Assembly (NCBI RefSeq): GCF_018294505.1
Contig: NC_057802.1
Span: 555,237,716-555,301,715 of the forward strand
Length of the DNA: 64,000 nucleotides
From: Triticum aestivum
Taxonomy: Eukaryota; Streptophyta; Magnoliopsida; Poales; Poaceae
Direction: 5' to 3'
Shown here: positions 1 through 12,345 of the stretch, in pieces
How the letters are laid out: every line of letters starts with the position of its first letter
Numbering within the stretch: position 1 is the first letter of the stretch
Notes under the pieces: model-generated
Seen by the model: only the letters and a program-made list of their open reading frames with translations
Told to the model about the DNA's origin: nothing
The model's database searches: none
Translations under genes and position numbers: made by a program

Positions 1-1121
1 TGGAACGAGTAAAGAGACTTGCCGGTAACGAGATTGAACTAGGTATCGAGATACCGACGATCGAATCTCGGGCAAGTAACATACCGATGACAAAGGGAAC
101 AACGTATGTTGTTATGCGGTCTGACCGATAAAGATCTTCGTAGAATATGTGGGAGCCAAGATGGGCATCCAGGTCCTGCTATTGGTTATTGGCCGGAGAG
201 GTGTCTCGGTCATGTCTACATAGTTCTCGAACCCGTAGGGTCCGCACGCTTAACATTACGATGATAGTTTTATTGAGTTTTGATGTACCGAAGGAGTTCG
301 GAGTCCCAAATGAGACCGGGGATATGATGAGGAGTCTCGAAATGGTCGAGACATAAAGATCGATATATTGGACGACTATATTCGGACATCGGAAAGGTTC
401 CGAGTGATTCGGGTATTTTTCGGAGTACCGGAGAGTTACGGGAATTCGTATTGGGCCTTAATAGGCCATACGAGAAAGGAGAGAAGGGCCTCAAAAGGTG
501 GCCGGGCCCCTCCCCATGGTCTGGTCCGAATTGGACTAGGAAAGGGGGGCGCCCCCTTCCTTCTTTCTCCTTCTCCCTCCCCTTCTCCTATTCCAACAAG
601 GAAAGGAGGAGGCCTACTCCCGGTGGGAGTAGGACTCCCCCCTTTGGCGCGCCTCTCCCCTTGGCCGGCTGCCTCCCCCTTGCTCCTTTATATACGGGGG
701 CAGGGGGGCACCCCACAGACACGACAATTGATATACGATATTTTAGCCGTGTGCGGTGCCCCCTCCACCATATTACACCTCGATAATACCGTTGCGGAGC
801 TTAGGCGAAGCCCTGCGTCGGCGGAATATCATCATCGTCACCACGCCGTCGTGCTGACGAAACTCTCCCTCAACACTCGGCTGGATCGGAGTTCGAGGGA
901 CGTCATCGAGCTGAACGTGTGTAGAACTCGGAGGTGCCGTACGTTCGGTACTTGATCGGTCGGATCGTGAAGACGTACGACTACATCAACCGCGTTGTGA
1001 TAACGCTTCCGCTGTCGGTCTACGAGGGTACGTGGACAACACTCTCCCCTCTCGTTGCTATGCATCACCATGATCTTGCGTGTGCGTAGGAATTTTTTTG
1101 AAATTACTACGTTCCCCAACA
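1..1121 (+). repeat. Angela LTR, left arm (5'-truncated by window)
   Basis: Forward-oriented 3' two thirds of an Angela/BARE LTR. It ends GTTCCCCAACA at 1121 and is directly followed by the primer-binding site. A TATA-like CCTTTATATAC lies near 685-695. ORFs seen inside it are LTR noise, not genes. Confidence 0.85.
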
Positions 1122-1122
1122 G

Positions 1123-1135
1123 TGGCATCCGAGCC
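1123..1135 (+). other. Primer-binding site, left arm
   Basis: TGGCATCCGAGCC, starting two bases after the LTR end, is the initiator-tRNA-Met type site (TGGTATCAGAGCC) with two changes. The mirrored copy in the right arm has the same two changes. Confidence 0.7.
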
Positions 1136-2392
1136 TGGTTTTATGCGTTGATGCTATGCACGAGTAGAACACAAGTGAGTTGTGGGCGATATAAGTCATA
1201 CTGCTTACCAGCATGTCATACTTTGGTTCAGCGGTATTGTGAGATGAAGCGGCCCAGACCGACATTACGCGTACGCTTACGCGAGACTGGTTTCACCGTT
1301 CGGAGCACTCGTTGCTTAAAGGTGACTGCCGGGTGTCTGTCTCTCTCACTTTAGTTGAACCGAGTGTGGCTACGCCCGGTCCTTGCGAAGGTTAAAACAA
1401 CACCAACTTGACAAACTATCGTTGTGGTTTTGATGCGTAGGTAAGAACGGTTGTTGCTAAGCCCGTAGCAGCCACGTAAAACTTGCAACAACAAAGTAGA
1501 GGACGTCTAACTTGTTTTTGCAGGGCATGTTGTGATGTGATATGGTCAAGACATGATGTGATATAATTTGTTGTATGAGATGATCATGTTTTGTAACCAA
1601 GTTATCGGCAACTGGCAGGAGCCATATGGTTGTCGCTTTATTGTATGAGATGCAATCACCATGTAATAGTTTTACTTTATCACTAAGCGGTAGCGATAGT
1701 CATAAAAGCAATTAGTTGGCGAGACGACAACGATACTACGATGGAGATCAAGGTGTCGCGCCGGTGACGATGGTGATCATGACGGTGCTTCGGAGATGGA
1801 GATCACAAGCACAAGATGATGATGGCCATATCATATCACTTATATTGATTGCATGTGATGTTAATCCTTTATGCATCTTATCTTGCTTTGATTGACGGTA
1901 GCATTATAAGATGATCTCTCACTGAAATTTCAAGATAAAGTGTTCTCCCTGAGTATGCACCGTTGCGAAAGTTCTTCGTGCTGAGACACCACGTGTTAAT
2001 CGGGTGTGATAGGCTCTACGTTCAAATACAACGGGTGCAAAACAGTTGCACACGCGGAATACTCAGGTTAAACTTGACGAGCCTAGCATATACAGATATG
2101 GCCTCGGAACACAGAGACCGAAAGGTCGAGCGTGAATCATATAGTAGATATGATCAACATAGTGATGTTCACCATTGAAACTACTCCATCTCACGTGTTA
2201 ATCGGACATGGTTTAGTTGCTTTGGATCACGTAATCACTTAGATGATTAGAGGGATGTCTATCTAAGTGGGAGTTCTTAAGTAATATGATTAATTGAACT
2301 TAAATTTATCATGAACTTAGTCCTGATAGTATTTTGCAAATTATGTTGTAGATCAATAGCTCGCGTTGTTGCTTCCCTGTGTTTATTTTGAT
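1136..2392 (+). other. Angela untranslated leader, left arm
   Basis: Non-coding leader between primer-binding site and gag, matched in inverted form by about 3282-4535. No gene is seen in it. Confidence 0.7.
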
Positions 2393-2813
2393 ATGTTCCT
2401 AGAGAAAAATTATGTTGAAAGATGTTAGTAGCAAACATGCGGATTGGATCCGTGATCTGAGGATTATCCTCATTGCTGCACAGAAGGATTATGTCCTTGA
2501 TGCACCGCTAGGTGACAGACCTATTGCAGGAGCAGATGTAGACGTTATGAACGTTTGGCTAGCTCAATATGATGACTACTTGATAGTTTAGTGCACCATG
2601 CTTAACGGCTTAGAATCGGGACTTCAAAGATGTTTTGAACGTCATGGACCATATAAGATGTTCCAGGAGTTGAAGTTAATATTTCAAGCAAATACCCGAG
2701 TTGAGAGATATGAAGTCTCCAACAAGTTCTATAGCTAAAAGATGGAGGAGAATCGCTCAACTAGTGAGCATGTGCTCAGATTGTCTGGGTACTACAATCG
2801 GTTGAATCAAGTG
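2393..2813 (+). pseudogene. gag: Copia gag fragment, left arm (5' part only)
   Basis: Starts with ATG at 2393 (MFLEK), in the same place as the cleaner right-arm copy. A one-base insertion soon after the start puts it out of frame. The remaining sequence still matches the gag N-terminal region of Angela (DADWIRDLRII-like and DVMNVW-like motifs). The DDYLIV stretch is followed by the same in-frame TAG as in the right arm. It is cut off at 2813 where the inverted repeat turns. Capsid (gag) protein of a Copia element; not functional here. Confidence 0.75.
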
Positions 2814-2814
2814 A

Positions 2815-3281
2815 CTAGAGAACTCTGTCAATCACTATCTTATCTGGAAGATTAACTCCCACTTGATTCAAATGATTGTAGTACTCAGACATTCTGAGCA
2901 CATGCTCACTAGCTGAGCTATTCTCCTCCATCTTGTAGGCAAAGTACTTGTCAAAGGTCTCATACCTTTCGACATGGGCATGAGTCTGAAATACTAATTT
3001 CAACTCTTGGAAAATCTCATATGCTCTGTGGCGTTTCAAAAACGTCTTTGAAGCCCCGATTCTAAGCTGTAAATCATGGTGCACTAAACTATCAAGTAGT
3101 CATCATATCGAGCTTGCCAAACGTTCATAACGTCTGCATTTACTCCTGCAATCGGTCTGTCACCTAGCGGTGCATTAAGGACATAATTTATCTGTGCAGC
3201 AATGAGGATAATCCTCAGATCACGGATCCAATCCGCATCATTGCTACTAACATCTTTCAACTTAGTTTTCTCTAGGAACAT
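2815..3281 (-). pseudogene. gag: Copia gag fragment, right arm (5' part only)
   Basis: Starts at 3281 (MFLEKTKLKDVSS). Two open stretches (3281-3084 and 3084-2815) are separated by an in-frame TAG after DDYLIV, where the family reads a Gln codon. The second stretch contains the Copia gag pattern of EIFQELKLVFQTHA and MEENSSASEHVLRMS. The frame then runs through the palindrome centre to IDRVL and ends, so about the first 150 residues of gag survive. The left arm shares the TAG. Confidence 0.8.
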
Positions 3282-4535
3282 ATAAAAAATAAAACAGGGG
3301 AGCTAAACGCGAGCTATTGATCTACAACATAGATATGCTAATACTACCAGGACTAAGTTCATGATAAATTTAAGTTCAATTAATCATATTACTTAAGAAC
3401 TCCCACTTAGATAGACATCTCTCTTATCATCTAAGTGATCACGTGATCCAAATCAACTAAACCGTAACCGATCATCACGTGAAATGGAGTAGTTTTCAAT
3501 GGTGAACATCACTATGTTGATCATATCTACTATATGATTCACGTTCGACCTTTCGGTCTCAGTGTTCCGAGGCCATATCGACATATGCTAGGCTCGTCAA
3601 GTTTAACCCGAGTATTTCTGCGTGTGCAAAACTGGCTTACACCCGTTGTAGGTGAACGTTGAGCTTATCACACCCGATCATCACGTGGTGTCTCGGCACG
3701 ACGAACTTTGGCAATGGTGCATACTCAGGGAGAACACTTGTACCTTGAAATTTAGTGAGAGATCATCTTATAATGCTACCGTCAATCAAAGCAGAATAAG
3801 ATGCATAAAGGATAAACATCACATGCAATCAATATAAGTGATATGATATGGCCATCATCATCTTGTGCCTTTGATCTCCATCTCCAAAGCACCATCATGA
3901 TCACCATCGTCACCGGCGCGACACCTTGATCTCCATCGTAGTCTCGTTGTCGTCTCACCAACTATTGCTTCTACGAATATTGCTACCACTTAGTGATAAA
4001 GTAGAGCAATTACAGGGCGATTGCATTGCATACAATAAAGCGACAACCATATGGCTCCTGCCAGTTGCTGATAACTCCGTTACAAGACATGATCATCTCA
4101 TACAATAAAATATAGCATCATGTCTTGACCATATCACATCACAACATGCCCTGCAAAAACAAGTTAGACGTCCTCTACTTTGTTGTTGCAAGTTTTACGT
4201 GGCTGCTACGGGCTGAGCAAGAACCATTCTTACCTACGCATCAATACCATAATGATAGTTCGTCAAGTTAGTGCTGTTTTAACCTTCTCAAGGACCGGGC
4301 GTAGTCACACTCGGTTCAACTAAAGTTGGAGAAACTGACACTCGCCAGCCACCTGTGTGCAAAGCACGTCGGTAGAACCAGTCTCGCGTAAGCGTAAGCG
4401 TAATGTCGGTCCGGGCCGCTTCATCCAACAATACCGCCGAACCAAAGTATGACATGCTGGTAAGCAGTATGACTTGTATCGCCCACAACTCACATGTGTT
4501 CTACTCGTGCATATAATATCTACGCAATAACCTGT
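3282..4535 (-). other. Angela untranslated leader, right arm
   Basis: Reverse-complement counterpart of 1136-2392, with scattered substitutions and small indels. No separate gene is seen. Confidence 0.7.
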
Positions 4536-4548
4536 CTCGGATGCCACT
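4536..4548 (-). other. Primer-binding site, right arm
   Basis: On the minus strand this reads AGTGGCATCCGAG directly after the LTR end CCCCAAC. It is the mirror of the left-arm site at 1123-1135. Confidence 0.7.
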
Positions 4549-6273
4549 GTTGGGGAACGTAGTAATTTCAAAAAAATTCCTACGCACACGCAAGATCATG
4601 GTGATGCATAGCAACGAGAGGGGATAGTGTGTCCACGTACCCTCGTAGACCGAAAGTGGAAGCGTTAGCACAAAGCGGTTGATGTAGTCGTACGTCTTCA
4701 CGATCCGACCGATCCAAGTACCGAACGCACGGCACCTCCGAGTTCAGCACATGTTCAACTCGATGACGTCCCGCGAGCTCCGATCCAGCAAAGCTTCGCA
4801 GGAGAGTTTCGTCAGCACGACGGCGTGATGACGGTGATGATGATGCTACGGACGCAGGGCTTCGCCTAAGCACCGCTACGATATGACCGAGGTGGATTAT
4901 GGTGGAGGGGGGCACCGCACACGACTAAAAGATCAATGATCAATTGTTGTGTCAATGGGGTGCCCCCTGGCCACGTATATAAAGGATGGAAGGAGGAGGA
5001 GGCCGGCCCTCATAGGGCGCGCCCAAGTGTGGAGTCCTACTAGGACTCCCTAGTCCTAGTAGGATTCCACCTCCCACATGGAATAGAAAAAAGGGAAGGG
5101 AGAAGGAGAAGGAAGGAAGGGGGCGCCCCCTCCCTAGTCCAATTCGGACAAGTCCATGGGGAGGGGTGTGGCCACCCTTTGAGGCCTTTCTCTCCTTTCC
5201 CGTATGACCCATTAAGGCCCAATACGAATTCTCGTAACTCTCGGGTACTCCGAAAAATACACGAATCACTCGGAACCTTTCCGATGTCCGAATATAGTCG
5301 TCCAATATATCGATCTTTACGCCTCGACCATTTTGAGACTCTTCGTCATGTTGCCGATCTCATCCGGGACTCTGAACCACCTTCGGTACATCAAATCACA
5401 TAACTCATAATACAAATCATCACAGAACGTTAAGCGTGCGGACCCTACGGGTTCGATAACTATGTAGACATGACCGAGACACGTCTCCGGTCAATAACCA
5501 ATAGCGGAACCTGGATGCTCATATTGGCTCCCACATATTCTATGAAGATCTTTCTCGGTCAAACCGCATAACAACATACGTTGTTCCCTTTGTCATCGGT
5601 ATGTTACTTGCCCGAGATTCGATCGTCGGTATCTCAATACCTAGCTCAATCTCATTACCGGCAAGTCTCTTTACTCGTTCCGTAGTGCATCATCCCGTAA
5701 CTAACTCATTAGTCACATTGCTTGCAAGGCTTATAGTGATGTGCATTACCGAGAGGGCCCAGAGATACCTCTCCGACAATCGGAGTGACAAATCCTAATC
5801 TTGATCTATGCCAACTCAACAAGTACCATCGGAGACACCTGTAGAGCACCTTTATAATCACCCAGTTACGTTGTGACGTTTGGTAGCACACAAAGTGTTC
5901 CTCTGGTATTCGGGAGTTGCATAATCTCATAGTCATAGGAACATGTATAAGTCATGAAGAAAGCAATAGCAATAAAACTGTAACGATCACAATGCTAAGC
6001 TAATGAATGGGTCTCGTCCATCACATCATTCTCCTAATGATGTGATCCCCTTCATCAAATGACAACACATGTCTATGGCTAGGAAACATAACCATCTTTG
6101 ATGAATAAGCTAGTCAAGTAGAGGCATACTAGGGACACATTGTTTTGTCTATGTATTCATACATGTATCAAGTTTTCGGTTTAATACAATTCTAGCATGA
6201 ATAATAAACATTTATCATGAAATAAGGAAATAAATAATAACTTTATTATTGCCTCTAGGGCATATTTCCTTCA
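4549..6273 (-). repeat. Angela LTR, right arm (complete)
   Basis: A full LTR of 1,725 bp in minus orientation. Read on the plus strand it begins TGTTGGGGAACG and ends TAGGGCATATTTCCTTCA. It lies inverted, not direct, relative to the LTR at 1-1121. A TATA-like element is at about 4975-4985 (minus). Confidence 0.9.
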
Positions 6274-7031
6274 CTTTACGCTTCATATTATTATCCAATA
6301 ATGTGTTTCCATCCTATGATGTCTGAGTAGATTTTCGTTGTCCTATCGGTAATTGGTGAATTGCTATGATTGATTTAATTTGCTTGTGGTTATGTTGTTG
6401 TCCTTTGGTGCCCATCATATGAGCACGCGCGTGGGTCACACCATAGGGTTAGTTGTATGTTGATAGGACTATGTATTGGAGGGCAAGAGTGACAAAAGCT
6501 TCAACCTAGCATAGAAATTGATGCATACAGGATTGAAGGGGGGCCAATATATCTTAATGCTATGGTTGGGTTTTACCTTAATGAACATTAGTAGTTGCGG
6601 ATGCTTGCTAATAGTTCCAATCATAAGTGCATAGAATTCCAAGTCCGGGATGACATGCTAGTAGTGGCCTCTCCCACATAAAACTTGCTATCTGTCTAGT
6701 AAAGTAGTCAATTGCTTAGGGAGAATTTCGCAACTCCTACCACCACTTTTCCACACTCGCTATACTAATTTTATTGCTTCTTTATCTAAACAGCCCCTAG
6801 AATTTATTTACGCGCTCTTTATATTCTTGCAAACCTATCCAACAACACCTACAATATACTTCTAGTTTTAAACTTGTTCTAGGTAAAGCAAATGTCAAGC
6901 GTGCGTAGAGTTGTATCGGTGGTCGATAAATCTTGAGGGAATATTTGTTCTACCTTTAGCTTCTCGTTGGGTTCGACACTCTTACTTATTGAAAGAGGCT
7001 ACAATTGATCCCCTATACTTGTGGGTTATCA
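6274..7031 (+). repeat. Sabrina-like 5' LTR (3' half)
   Basis: Matches 34540-35160 plus 41302-41438 base for base over long stretches, which defines it as the partner of the split 3' LTR. Ends GTGGGTTATCA at 7031. Confidence 0.8.
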
Positions 7032-7042
7032 AGACCTTTTTC

Positions 7043-7060
7043 TGGTGCCGTTGCCGGGGA
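7043..7060 (+). other. Primer-binding site, tRNA-Asp type
   Basis: TGGTGCCGTTGCCGGGGA differs by one base from the Athila-type site TGGCGCCGTTGCCGGGGA, which is complementary to the 3' end of tRNA-Asp. It lies 11 bases inside the LTR. Confidence 0.8.
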
Positions 7061-7151
7061 GTTATAGCGTGGGTTGAATATTCTCGTGTGTGCTTGTTTG
7101 CTTTATCACTAAGTAGTTTTTATTTTGTGCTCTTGTTTTCTATGTTTAGTT

Positions 7152-8443
7152 ATGGGTAGGAAACGCAAAATACCAAAAAAATTAGTGGTACCTACTGAAC
7201 CAATGGTTGAAGAACCACTCAAAATCTATCACACTACTGAAGCTTTTTACTTGGATCATCTTCGATCCCTATGTGCTCGAGCTGAAACCCCAACTAGCTT
7301 AGTTGAGGGCAAATCTTTAGATGAGGATGGTTGTTATGTGCGACACCGCATATCTGAAAAAGGGAAACTTTTACTGGATCAAATTCATCGTTTGCAGTGC
7401 TATGCTTGGAATTTATGTGAAATATATGATTGTACTTGTTGTTCTAAAGACCCTAAGAAACACCTTCCTTACCAATGTGAGTTTAGTGATAATGGAATCA
7501 TATCTTCGTATAATAAGGGTGTTTATAATTACTATGATGTTCAACAAATTGAAGAATTTGTTGCTTTTAGGGGTACTTGTGAAATTGCTTCTTTTATTGA
7601 AGAGTGTGATACTACTCTCTACAAATCTAAAAATTTGGCCATACTTAAATATTGCTATGATAATTATGCTTCTAATCCTTATATTAAACCATATATTGAG
7701 GACTCCTCCGCTATCCAAGAAGAGATTAATATTTTGCAGGAGTCTATGGAAAAAGAAATTAATGACATTGTGAGCTCATTGGATGAAAAAGATGAGGAGG
7801 AGAGCGAAGAACAAAAGGAGGAAGAGCGGATTGATCACCCGTTCCCACCATCTAATGAGAGTAACTCTTTATCCCATACATTGTTTAATTTCCCTTCGAA
7901 TTTACCGAAGGATGAATGCTATGATGATTGTTATGATCCCGTTGATTCTTTTGAAATATCCCTTTTTGATGATGCTTGCTATGCTTGTGGCCAAGATGCC
8001 AATATGAATTATGCTTATGGAGATCAACTTGCTATAGTCCTATTATCTTATTGAATTCTCCCAACTATACTATATCGGAGAAGTTTGCCCTTATTAAGGA
8101 TTATATTGATGGGTTGCGTTTTACTACTACACATGATGATTTTGATAGATATAATATGCATGTGCTTGCTGCTCCTACTTGCAGTTATTATGAGAGAGGA
8201 ACTATATCTCCACCTCTCTATGTTTCCCACACGATAAAATTGCAAGAAACTGCTTATGCTATGTATTGGCCTTTACTTTGTGTGCATGAATTGTTCTTTT
8301 ATGACATGCCGATGCATAGGAAGAGAGTTAGACTTCGTAATTACATGATATATGTTACTTTGTGCTCATTACTAAATCACAAATCATTTTTAATTAAAAT
8401 TGGCTTTGATATACCTTGGGATCCGGGTGGACCCATTACTTGA
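7152..8443 (+). pseudogene. Sabrina-family internal protein, frameshifted
   Basis: The start is the ATG at 7152 (MGRKRKIPKKL), just after a T-rich leader. The first frame runs to 8054, about 300 residues. A frameshift near 8030 moves the reading into a second frame (ISEKFALIKDYIDG onward) that runs to 8443. The protein is Cys/Tyr/Asp rich, has an acidic stretch (DEKDEEESEEQKEEE), and ends with a basic run around PMHRKRVRLRN. No gag zinc knuckle, protease or polymerase motif is visible. It is the usual coding region of Sabrina-type elements, whose role is not known to me; a gag-like structural role is only a guess. Confidence 0.65.
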
Positions 8444-11245
8444 GCACTATATGCCTAGCTTAATGGCTTTAAAGAAAACGCTGCCAGGGAGACAACCCGG
8501 AAGTTTTAGAGAGTCATTTATTTCTTTTGCGTGCTTTTATAAAGTACAATTCCTTTGTATCATAAAAATAATGTGCCAAGATTTGCCTTTAGGATGTTTA
8601 CATTGCTTGTTGGTTTGTGCGGTGCAAAACAGAAACTTTGGCTGTAGTGCGTGATTTTACATTTTTTTACTGGAATGTCAAACGGTTCTGAAACTTTTGC
8701 ACTGTCTTTCTATACAAATTGTTTATTTTTCCTAATTGTTTTAGAATTTTTGGAGTACCAGATGTTTGGTGAATGTTCAGATTACTGCAGATTGTCCTGT
8801 TTAAGACAGATTCTGTTTTTGATGCATTGTTTGGTTGTTTTGATGAAACTTTCGATTTCTATTAGTGGATTAAGCCATGGAAAAGTTATATTACAGTAGC
8901 TACAATGCAAAAACAAAATATGAATTGGTTTTCAACAATACTTAGAGTAGTGATTTGCTTTATTATACTAACGGATCTTACCGAGCTTTCTGTTGAGTTT
9001 TGTGTGGATGAAGTGATCAACGATCGACGAGGTCTCGATGTGAGGAGAAGGAGGAGAGGCAAGAGCTCAAGCTTGGTGATGCCCAAGGCACCCCAAGTAA
9101 ATATTCAAGGAGACTCAAGCGTCTAAGCTTGGGGATGCCCCAGAAGGCATCCCATCTTTCTTCAACAAGTATCGGTATGTTTTCGGTTTCGTTTCGTTCA
9201 TGTGATATGTGCAAGTCTTGGAGCATCTTCTGAATTTAGTTTTCACTTTTCTTTGATGCACCATGCTGGTATGAGATAGTACATGATTTATTTATAGAAT
9301 TCTCATTGCACTTCACTTATATCTTTTGAGTAGGGCTTTATAGAATGCTTCATGTGCTTCACTTATATCATTTGAAGTATGGATTGCCTGTTTCCCTACA
9401 CATAGAAAACCGCCATTTGTAGAATGCTCTTTTCCTTCACTTATATTTGTTAGAGCGTGGGCATATCTTTTGTAGAAAGAATTAAACTCTCTTGCTTCAC
9501 TTATATCTATTTAGAGAGATGACAGGAATTGGTCATTCACATGGTTAGTCATAAAATCCTACATAAACCTTGTAGATCATTGAATATGATATGTTTGATT
9601 CCTTGCAATAGTTTTGCGATATAAAGATGGTGATATTAGAGTCACGCTAGTGGGTAGTTGTGGATTGTAGAAATACTTGTGTTGAAGTTTGGGATTCCCG
9701 TAGCATGCACGTATGGTGAACCGTTATGTAACGTGGAGCATGAGGTATTTATTGATTGTCTTCCTTATGAGTGGCGGTCGGGGACGAACGATGGTCTTTT
9801 CCTACCAATCTATCCTCCTAGGAGCATGCGCGTAGTACTTTGTTTTGATGACTAATAGATTTTTGCAATAAGTATGTGAGTTCTTTATGACTAATGTTGA
9901 GGCCATGGATTATACGTACTCTCACCTTTCCATCATTGCTAGCCTCTTCGGTACCGTGCATTGCCCTTTCTCACCTCGAGAGTTGGTGCAAACTTCGCCG
10001 GTGCATCCAAACCCCGTGATACGATACGCTCTATCACACATAAGCCTCCTTATATCTTCCTCAAAACAACCACCATACCTCCCTATCATGGCATTTCCAT
10101 AGCCATTCCGAGATATATTGCCATGCAACTTCCATCATCATCATATACATGACTTGAGCATTTATTGTCATATTGCTTTGCATGATCGTAAGATAGCTAG
10201 GATGATGTTTTCATGGCTTGTCCGTTTATTGATGTCATTGCTACGCTAGATCATTGCACATCCCGGTACACCGCCGGAGGCATTCATATACAGTCATATC
10301 CTTGTTCTAGTATCGAGTTGTAATATTGAGTTGTAAGTAAATAAAAGTGTGATGATCATCATTATTAGAACATTGTCCCATGTGAGGTTATCAAAACAAG
10401 AGAGGCCAAAGAAGCCTAAAAAGAAGAGAGAAAAAATAAAAAAATGAGAGAAAAGAGAGAAGGGACAATGTTACTATCCTTTTACCACACTTGTGCTTCA
10501 GAGTAGCACCATGTTCTTCATATAGAGAGTCTCTTGAGTTATCACTTTCATATACTAGTGGGAATTTTCATTATAGAACTTGGCTTGTATATTCCAACGA
10601 TGGGCTTCCTCAAATGCCCTAGGTCTTCATGAGCAAGCAAGTTGGATGCACACCCACTTAGTTTCAGTTTGAGCTTTTATACACTTATAGCTCTAGTGCA
10701 TCCATTGCATGGCAATCCCTACTCCTCACATTGACATCAATTGATGGGCATCTCCACAGCCCGTTGATTAGCCGCGTCGATGCGAGACTTTCTCCTTTTT
10801 GTCTTCTCCACACAACCTCCACCATCATATTCTATTCCACCTATAGTGCTATGTCCATGGCTCACGCTCATGTATTGCGTGAAAGTTGAAAAGGTTTGAG
10901 AACATCAAAAGTATGAAAAAATTGCTTGGCTTGTCATCGGGGTTGTGCATGATTTGAATATTTTGTGTGATGAAGATGGAGCATAGCCAGACTATATGAT
11001 TTTGTAGGGATAACTTTCTTTGGCCATGTTATTTTGAAAGGACATGATTGCTTTATTAGTATGCTTGAAGTATTATTGTCTTAATGTCAAATGATAGACT
11101 ATTGCTTTGAATCACTCATGTCTTAATATTCAGGCCATGATTATATTATGTGATCAAGATTATGCTAGGTAGCATTCCACATCAAAAATTATCTTTTTTA
11201 TCATTTACCTACTCGAGGACGAGCAGGAATTAAGCTTGGGGATGC
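8444..11245 (+). other. Sabrina-like non-coding internal region
   Basis: 2.8 kb with no convincing gene. Landmarks are CGCTGCCAGGGAGACAACCC (about 8480-8499) and CTTGGGGATGCCCC (about 9128). A run of loosely repeated CTTCACTTATAT units lies between about 9305 and 9510. The polypurine region GGAATTAAGCTTGGGGATGC abuts the 3' LTR. Short ORFs here are AT-rich chance reading frames. Confidence 0.65.
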
Positions 11246-11339
11246 AGATACATCTCCGTCGTATTTATAATTTTTGATTGTTCCATGCCAATATTCTACA
11301 ACTTTTACATACTTTTGGCAACTTTTTATACTATTTTTT
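11246..11339 (+). repeat. Sabrina-like 3' LTR, segment 1 of 4
   Basis: Starts AGATACATCTCCGTCG, the normal TG start changed to AG. Interrupted at 11340 by the chromovirus; the TTTTT target site is at 11335-11339. Confidence 0.75.
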
Positions 11340-12034
11340 TGTCACGACCGGTTTTCCAATAAAAATATTTATTGAGAAAACGATCGCTTTTACGGACCAG
11401 CAGAGAAAAATCTTCCTCACTGGTAGACAATATCTTGATCACAGAAGAGAAAACGAGGAGTTCTAAATATAATACAAGGTTGAGCGGAGACTTCTCAACA
11501 ATTTATTACAAGCACGCCGATAATACACATAAAGGCGGATAGGGTGGCATAACTACTAGCTGACAAATAAAAGCGTTGGTGGGTATGTCACAGTGAAGTG
11601 GGTGACATGACTCCTGAACCTAACAACCCTTCGAGCGTCGGAGTGAGGCTCGAGGAGACTTATTGTGGGTGGCGGAAGCGTATATATTACAAGTAACCAA
11701 TATCCAGGATCGCACGGGACTGACTGGGACTCCTCTAGGCGTCGGACTCACTATCAAACTCTTCATCCATGAGATCGCCTTCGTCAACATCTGGCCAAAT
11801 CAACAAGCCAGGTGAGTACTATGAAAGTACTCGCAAGACAGTTGAGACATAAGATATAACAAATGTGAACATGATGCATATGAACAGATTAACAAGCGCA
11901 TCAGACAATGAGATAATAATGCATGGGAAGTAAAAGGGAAGTCGGGCGGTAGTCCTCCCAAAATCCCAAAGTAATACTGAGGGCCAATCGAGTGTCTGAA
12001 TGACTCCTCGAAAGGATACAAATGAAATAACAAT

Positions 12035-12345
12035 GCCGCAGTCGGGCGTCAAGGCGACACCACATAAAGGGCTTATAAGGGAAAATAAATGACAGTGCAT
12101 CCCACAGTCGGACGTCTGAAGCGACATCACATAAAGGGCTTATAAAGGAAAAATAAATGACAGTGCATGCCACAGTCGGACGTCTGAAGCGACATCACAT
12201 AAAGGGCTTATATCAAAAGTAAATAGCGGGTGTGCCACAGTCGGACGTCTGAGCGACATCACATAAAGGTCTTATATTGAAAGTAAATGACAAGAGTGCC
12301 ACAGTCGGACGTCTGAGCGACATCACATAAAGGGCTTATATTTCA
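12035..12345. repeat. Tandem repeat in 3' LTR, five units
   Basis: Units of about 60-68 bp with the core CCACAGTCGGACGTCTGA, then GCGACATCACATAAAGGGC. Units start near 12035, 12101, 12170, 12234 and 12297. The other LTR has the same array. Confidence 0.85.

Larger units (their letters stand above)
1..6273. mobile_element. Angela-type Copia element arranged as a giant inverted repeat (left end outside window)
   Basis: Bases 1-2813 are repeated, reverse complemented and roughly 95% alike by eye over the LTR portion, at about 2860-5682. The right arm goes on to 6273, so about 590 bp of the left arm lie before the window. Each arm reads LTR, primer-binding site, leader, start of gag; the two gag fragments point at each other. 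The 46-bp centre (2814-2859) continues the right-arm gag only. LTR ends are typical Angela/BARE: one edge with GTTCCCCAACA, the other with GGGCATATTTCCTTCA. It interrupts a Sabrina-like 5' LTR, which resumes at 6274 (likely TSD CTTTA, left copy not visible). No 3' gag, pol or normal direct LTR pair exists, so it is non-autonomous as it stands. Family name is by recognition. Confidence 0.85.

Noticed and set aside
147..1354. Several 60-195 codon frames at the left edge
   Set aside because: Non-coding Angela LTR and leader sequence; mirrored copies occur in the inverted arm.
8651..9126. Short hydrophobic frames after the Sabrina protein as small membrane proteins
   Set aside because: AT-rich chance frames in the non-coding interior of the element; not supported by conserved pattern.
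12035..12345. Regularly spaced repeats as a possible CRISPR array
   Set aside because: Plant LTR context, units directly adjoining and near-identical throughout, no unique spacers, no cas genes.
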